From assembly GCA_910586805.1 (NCBI GenBank), contig CAJUJC010000062.1, positions 3,562 through 12,559 on the forward strand: a stretch of 8,998 bases of DNA. Direction: 5' to 3'. Within the stretch, counting starts at the first letter, position 1, and every line of letters begins with the position of its first letter. This DNA is from an uncultured Erysipelotrichales bacterium. GTDB lineage: Bacteria > Bacillota_I > Bacilli_A > Erysipelotrichales > Coprobacillaceae. A program made the translations under genes and the position numbers. This document shows, piece after piece, positions 6,948-8,998 of this stretch. Under the pieces are notes generated by a model, which saw only the letters and a list, made by a program, of their open reading frames with translations, made no database searches and was not told the origin of the DNA.

Positions 6948-7439
6948 TTACCCCTTCTTTTCATTAACATAATTAACCAATCCATTTGCTTGAATCATTT
7001 TTTGTAAAAATTCAGGAAATGGTTGTGCCTGATACTCTTTATTTTTTGTTAGATTATAAATCTTTCCTGTATCAAAATCTATTTCTACTTGATTACCTTC
7101 ATCAATATCATTTGCAGCTTCTTCGCATTCCAAAATTGCAAAACCAATATTAATTGAATTACGATAAAAAATTCTTGCAAATGATTTAGCAATAACACAA
7201 CTTACCCCTGCAGTTTTTAATGCCAAAGGAGCATGTTCTCTTGAAGATCCACAACCAAAGTTTTTTCCAGCAACCATAATATCACCTGGGTTAACCCTTT
7301 CTACAAAAGTAGGATCGATATCAACCATTGCATGACTTGCTAATTCTTTTGCATCAAAGGAATTTAAATATCTAGCAGGAATAATAACATCAGTATCTAC
7401 GTTATCTCCATATTTTAAAACAATACCATTTGCTTTCAT
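6948..7439 (-). CDS. leuD: 3-Isopropylmalate dehydratase small subunit
   Basis: Swivelling small subunit that pairs with LeuC to isomerise 2-isopropylmalate to 3-isopropylmalate. The chosen start gives 163 residues, matching the short clostridial/archaeal LeuD type rather than the roughly 200-residue proteobacterial form. Landmarks: YGDNVDTDVIIPARYLN at 10-26, GKNFGCGSSREHAP at 58-71 (the aconitase swivel signature that binds substrate carboxylate) and FYRNSINIG at 91-99. The open frame continues upstream to 7487, but that extension overlaps leuC and has no family match. The ATG at 7439 has GGAAGGG at 7447-7453 in front of it and gives the expected N-terminus. The start lies one base past the leuC stop, so the two subunits are likely translationally coupled. 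The short aconitase family includes homoaconitase and citraconate enzymes; leuB next door supports the leucine role. Confidence 0.95.
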   Translation of the reverse strand: MKANGIVLKYGDNVDTDVIIPARYLNSFDAKELASHAMVDIDPTFVERVNPGDIMVAGKNFGCGSSREHAPLALKTAGVSCVIAKSFARIFYRNSINIGFAILECEEAANDIDEGNQVEIDFDTGKIYNLTKNKEYQAQPFPEFLQKMIQANGLVNYVNEKKG

Positions 7440-7440
7440 C

Positions 7441-8712
7441 TTATTTCCCTTCCTTTCTAGGATCAGCAATATAGCCTGCAATAGCACTTGCTGCAGCAGT
7501 TTCAGGTGAAGCTAAATAAATCAATGATTCAGTATCTCCCATTCTACCAACGAAATTACGATTTGTTGTAGAAACACATTTTTCACCTTTAGCCATAACA
7601 CCCATATGTCCACCCATACATGGTCCACAACTTGGTGTATTCAATGCACAACCAGCCTCAACAAAAATTTCTGCCAATCCTTCCTGAATACATTGCACAA
7701 AGATTTTCTGTGTTGCTGGTACAACCATCACACGTACATGATCAGCAACTTTTTTTCCTTTTAAAATAGCTGCTGCTTTTCTTAAATCACTTAAACGACC
7801 ATTTGTACAAGATCCAATGACAACTTGATCAATATAAATCTTTTCATTTTCATTAATTTCATCCATTGTATGTGCATTCCCTGGTAAATGAGGAAATGCA
7901 ACAGTTGGAACAATCTTTGACAAATCTATTTCTATAACATCATCATAGAGTGCATCTTCATCAGCTTCATATACCTTAAATACTTTTGTTGAATGTTTCT
8001 TCATATATTCTCTTGTTTGTTCATCCACAGGGAAAATCCCATTTTTAGCACCTGCTTCAATTGCCATATTACAAATTGTGAAACGATCATCCATAGAAAG
8101 TTCCTTAACACCTTCGCCAACAAACTCCATAGATTTATATAAAGCACCATCAACACCAATACGTCCAATAATATGCAAAATAACATCTTTACCACTCACA
8201 TATGGAGGTAATTTTCCCTTTAAAACAAATTGAATGGCACTAGGAACTTTAAACCATAATTGACCTGTTGCCATACCAGTTGCAATATCTGTTGTTCCTA
8301 CGCCAGTAGAAAAAGCACCTAATGCTCCATAAGTACAAGTATGAGAATCAGCGCCAATGATACATTCCCCAGCGACAACAATTCCCATTTCAGGTAAAAT
8401 AGCATGTTCAACACCACATTTCCCTTGTTCCATATGATAAGTTAAACATTGATTTTTTGAAAATTCTCTAATTGCTTTAGAATTTTCAGCTGATTTTATA
8501 TCTTTATTTGGTGTAAAATGATCAGGTACTAAAACAACCTTATCTTTATCAAAGACTTTATCTGCCATTTGATTAAAAATAGGCAAAGCCATAGGCCCTG
8601 TAATATCATTCGCCATTACAACATCTAATTTTGCTTCAATTAATTGACCTGCCACAACTTCCTTTAATTCTGCATGATCAGCTAATATTTTTTGTGTCAT
8701 TGTCATCGACAT
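7441..8712 (-). CDS. leuC: 3-Isopropylmalate dehydratase large subunit
   Basis: Aconitase-family large subunit holding the [4Fe-4S] cluster; with LeuD it isomerises isopropylmalate in leucine synthesis. The chosen start gives 423 residues, right for the short two-subunit type. Landmarks: HFTPNKDI at 65-72, GADSHTCTYGALG at 120-132, GSCTNGR at 300-306 with cluster ligand Cys302, and the PSCGPCMGG block at 360-368 with ligands Cys362 and Cys365. All three ligands are present. The frame stays open upstream to an ATG at 8775, but that would run through two stem-loops and add 21 non-family residues. The ATG at 8712 is eight bases from a GAGGGGG site at 8721-8727. In-frame ATGs at 8706 and 8700 are possible but worse spaced. 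It lies 82 bases after ilvC, the only large gap in the operon. Confidence 0.96.
   Translation of the reverse strand: MSMTMTQKILADHAELKEVVAGQLIEAKLDVVMANDITGPMALPIFNQMADKVFDKDKVVLVPDHFTPNKDIKSAENSKAIREFSKNQCLTYHMEQGKCGVEHAILPEMGIVVAGECIIGADSHTCTYGALGAFSTGVGTTDIATGMATGQLWFKVPSAIQFVLKGKLPPYVSGKDVILHIIGRIGVDGALYKSMEFVGEGVKELSMDDRFTICNMAIEAGAKNGIFPVDEQTREYMKKHSTKVFKVYEADEDALYDDVIEIDLSKIVPTVAFPHLPGNAHTMDEINENEKIYIDQVVIGSCTNGRLSDLRKAAAILKGKKVADHVRVMVVPATQKIFVQCIQEGLAEIFVEAGCALNTPSCGPCMGGHMGVMAKGEKCVSTTNRNFVGRMGDTESLIYLASPETAAASAIAGYIADPRKEGK
7447..7453 (-). promoter_or_regulatory. leuD ribosome binding site inside the end of leuC
   Basis: GGAAGGG on the minus strand lies seven bases upstream of the ATG at 7439, within the last codons of leuC. 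It fixes the leuD start against the longer frame beginning at 7487 and suggests coupled synthesis of the two isomerase subunits. Confidence 0.75.
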
Positions 8713-8720
8713 ATTTTCTA

Positions 8721-8727
8721 CCCCCTC
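8721..8727 (-). promoter_or_regulatory. leuC ribosome binding site
   Basis: GAGGGGG on the minus strand lies eight bases upstream of the ATG at 8712 and decides the leuC start. The bases AAAGAG that lead into it (8730-8725) repeat the 5' arm of the hairpin just upstream, so they could pair with that hairpin's 3' arm. Confidence 0.75.
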
Positions 8728-8744
8728 TTTTTGTATGTCCTCAC

Positions 8745-8765
8745 TAAAGAGCATTATGCTCTTTA
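8745..8765 (-). other. Stem-loop in the ilvC-leuC spacer, leuC-proximal
   Basis: A perfect nine-base inverted repeat: TAAAGAGCA and TGCTCTTTA on the minus strand, around a three-base loop TAA. No T-run follows, so it is not a standard terminator. It lies 17 bases before the leuC ribosome binding site. Plausible roles are an mRNA processing or stability element or translational control of leuC. A CATAAT across its loop resembles a -10 box but has no good -35. Confidence 0.7.
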
Positions 8766-8769
8766 CTGA

Positions 8770-8788
8770 ACACACACAAAGTGTGTGT
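8770..8788 (-). other. Stem-loop in the ilvC-leuC spacer, ilvC-proximal
   Basis: A perfect eight-base inverted repeat of alternating bases: ACACACAC and GTGTGTGT on the minus strand, around loop TTT. It begins six bases after the ilvC stop and is four bases from the next hairpin. No T-run follows. Such a hairpin could protect the 3' end of an ilvC mRNA after cleavage, which is inference only. Confidence 0.7.
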
Positions 8789-8794
8789 AATCTA

Positions 8795-8998
8795 TTAATT
8801 ATTAATTAACTTATCTTCATCAGACCAGCTATATAATTTTCTGATTTCTTTTCCTACTTTTTCAGAAATATGTTCAGCACCTAATTTTCTCATTGCTTTA
8901 AAATGTGCTTGTCCACCTGCTTCAGACATATCTAATAAAAAGTCTTTTGCAAAAGTACCATCTTGAATATCTTTTAATACTTTTTTCATTGCTTTTTT
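8795..8998 (-). CDS. ilvC: Ketol-acid reductoisomerase, C-terminal part only
   Basis: The last 67 residues of IlvC, which isomerises and reduces acetolactate or acetohydroxybutyrate with NADPH and Mg2+. The frame is open to the right edge, so the N-terminal Rossmann domain and most of the knotted C-terminal domain lie outside. Recognisable family tail: VLKDIQDGTFAKDFLLDM, then the AGGQAHFKAMRK segment, EHISEKVGKEIRKLYSW and a short charged end. The internal ATG at 8989 is not a start, because the preceding codons (Lys-Lys-Ala) continue the family sequence. The gene ends with two stops in a row, TAA TAG. The neighbouring leu and ilv genes in the same direction confirm the pathway. The identification rests on 67 residues and context. 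Confidence 0.92.
   Translation of the reverse strand, partial: KKAMKKVLKDIQDGTFAKDFLLDMSEAGGQAHFKAMRKLGAEHISEKVGKEIRKLYSWSDEDKLINN

Noticed and set aside
7440..7487. Longer N-terminus for leuD starting at 7487
   Set aside because: It would overlap the end of leuC by 47 bases and add 16 unrelated residues. ATG 7439 has a well-spaced ribosome binding site and the family N-terminus.
8001..8195. Minus-strand open frame inside leuC in another frame
   Set aside because: Overlaps the conserved leuC frame entirely; the hydrophobic translation is an out-of-frame reading of it.
8713..8775. Longer N-terminus for leuC, or a leader peptide, starting at 8775
   Set aside because: The frame runs through a stem-loop, has no visible ribosome binding site and does not resemble LeuC. 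There is also no run of Leu, Val or Ile codons that would suggest a classic attenuator peptide.
8753..8779. Internal promoter for leuC using CATAAT (8758-8753) as -10
   Set aside because: The best -35 nearby is TTGTGT with a 15-base spacer, which is weak, and the -10 falls in the hairpin loop. Not excluded, but unsupported.
8791..8810. Tandem ATTAATT repeat at the ilvC stop
   Set aside because: Two seven-base copies in very AT-rich sequence, partly made by the final Ile-Asn-Asn codons and the double stop; probably chance.

Overview
The window looks like ordinary core-metabolism chromosome from a low-GC member of the Bacillota. Evidence: strong AT bias in third codon positions and spacers, AGGAGG-type ribosome binding sites, and a sigma-A-like promoter with an extended -10. 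The protein sequences resemble those of anaerobic gut Firmicutes (Clostridia or Erysipelotrichia type). I lean towards Erysipelotrichia, but this is an impression that I could not test by a search.

Layout from left to right. (1) Positions 1-1914 hold two glycolytic genes on the minus strand, pgk followed by tpiA. tpiA runs off the left edge and lacks about its last 30 residues. They are read from a clear promoter at 1886-1914 that gives a very short leader. (2) Positions 2048-2350 hold the only plus-strand gene, a single-domain rhodanese-like protein of 100 residues. It is divergent from pgk, convergent with the next operon, and ends in a hairpin that could terminate in both directions. (3) Positions 2495-8998 hold a minus-strand branched-chain amino acid operon read in the order ilvC (C-terminal part only), leuC, leuD, leuB, ilvD, ilvB. 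An AT-rich intrinsic terminator follows directly after ilvB.

The BCAA genes are packed 1-12 bases apart from leuC onwards, with several ribosome binding sites overlapping the previous gene's end. Together they encode acetolactate synthase large subunit (IlvB), ketol-acid reductoisomerase (IlvC) and dihydroxyacid dehydratase (IlvD) for valine/isoleucine. They also encode isopropylmalate isomerase (LeuCD) and isopropylmalate dehydrogenase (LeuB) for leucine. Not seen here are leuA, an aminotransferase, threonine deaminase and the regulatory subunit ilvN. The 5' end and any leader control (for example a T-box) lie beyond the right edge. The only large spacer inside the operon, between ilvC and leuC (82 bases), carries two adjacent perfect stem-loops.

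I found no mobile element, CRISPR array, phage gene, tRNA, rRNA or convincing new system. The points most worth a second look are the paired hairpins in the ilvC-leuC spacer, ilvB followed by a terminator with no ilvN, and a rhodanese whose active-site loop ends in Lys instead of the usual Arg.
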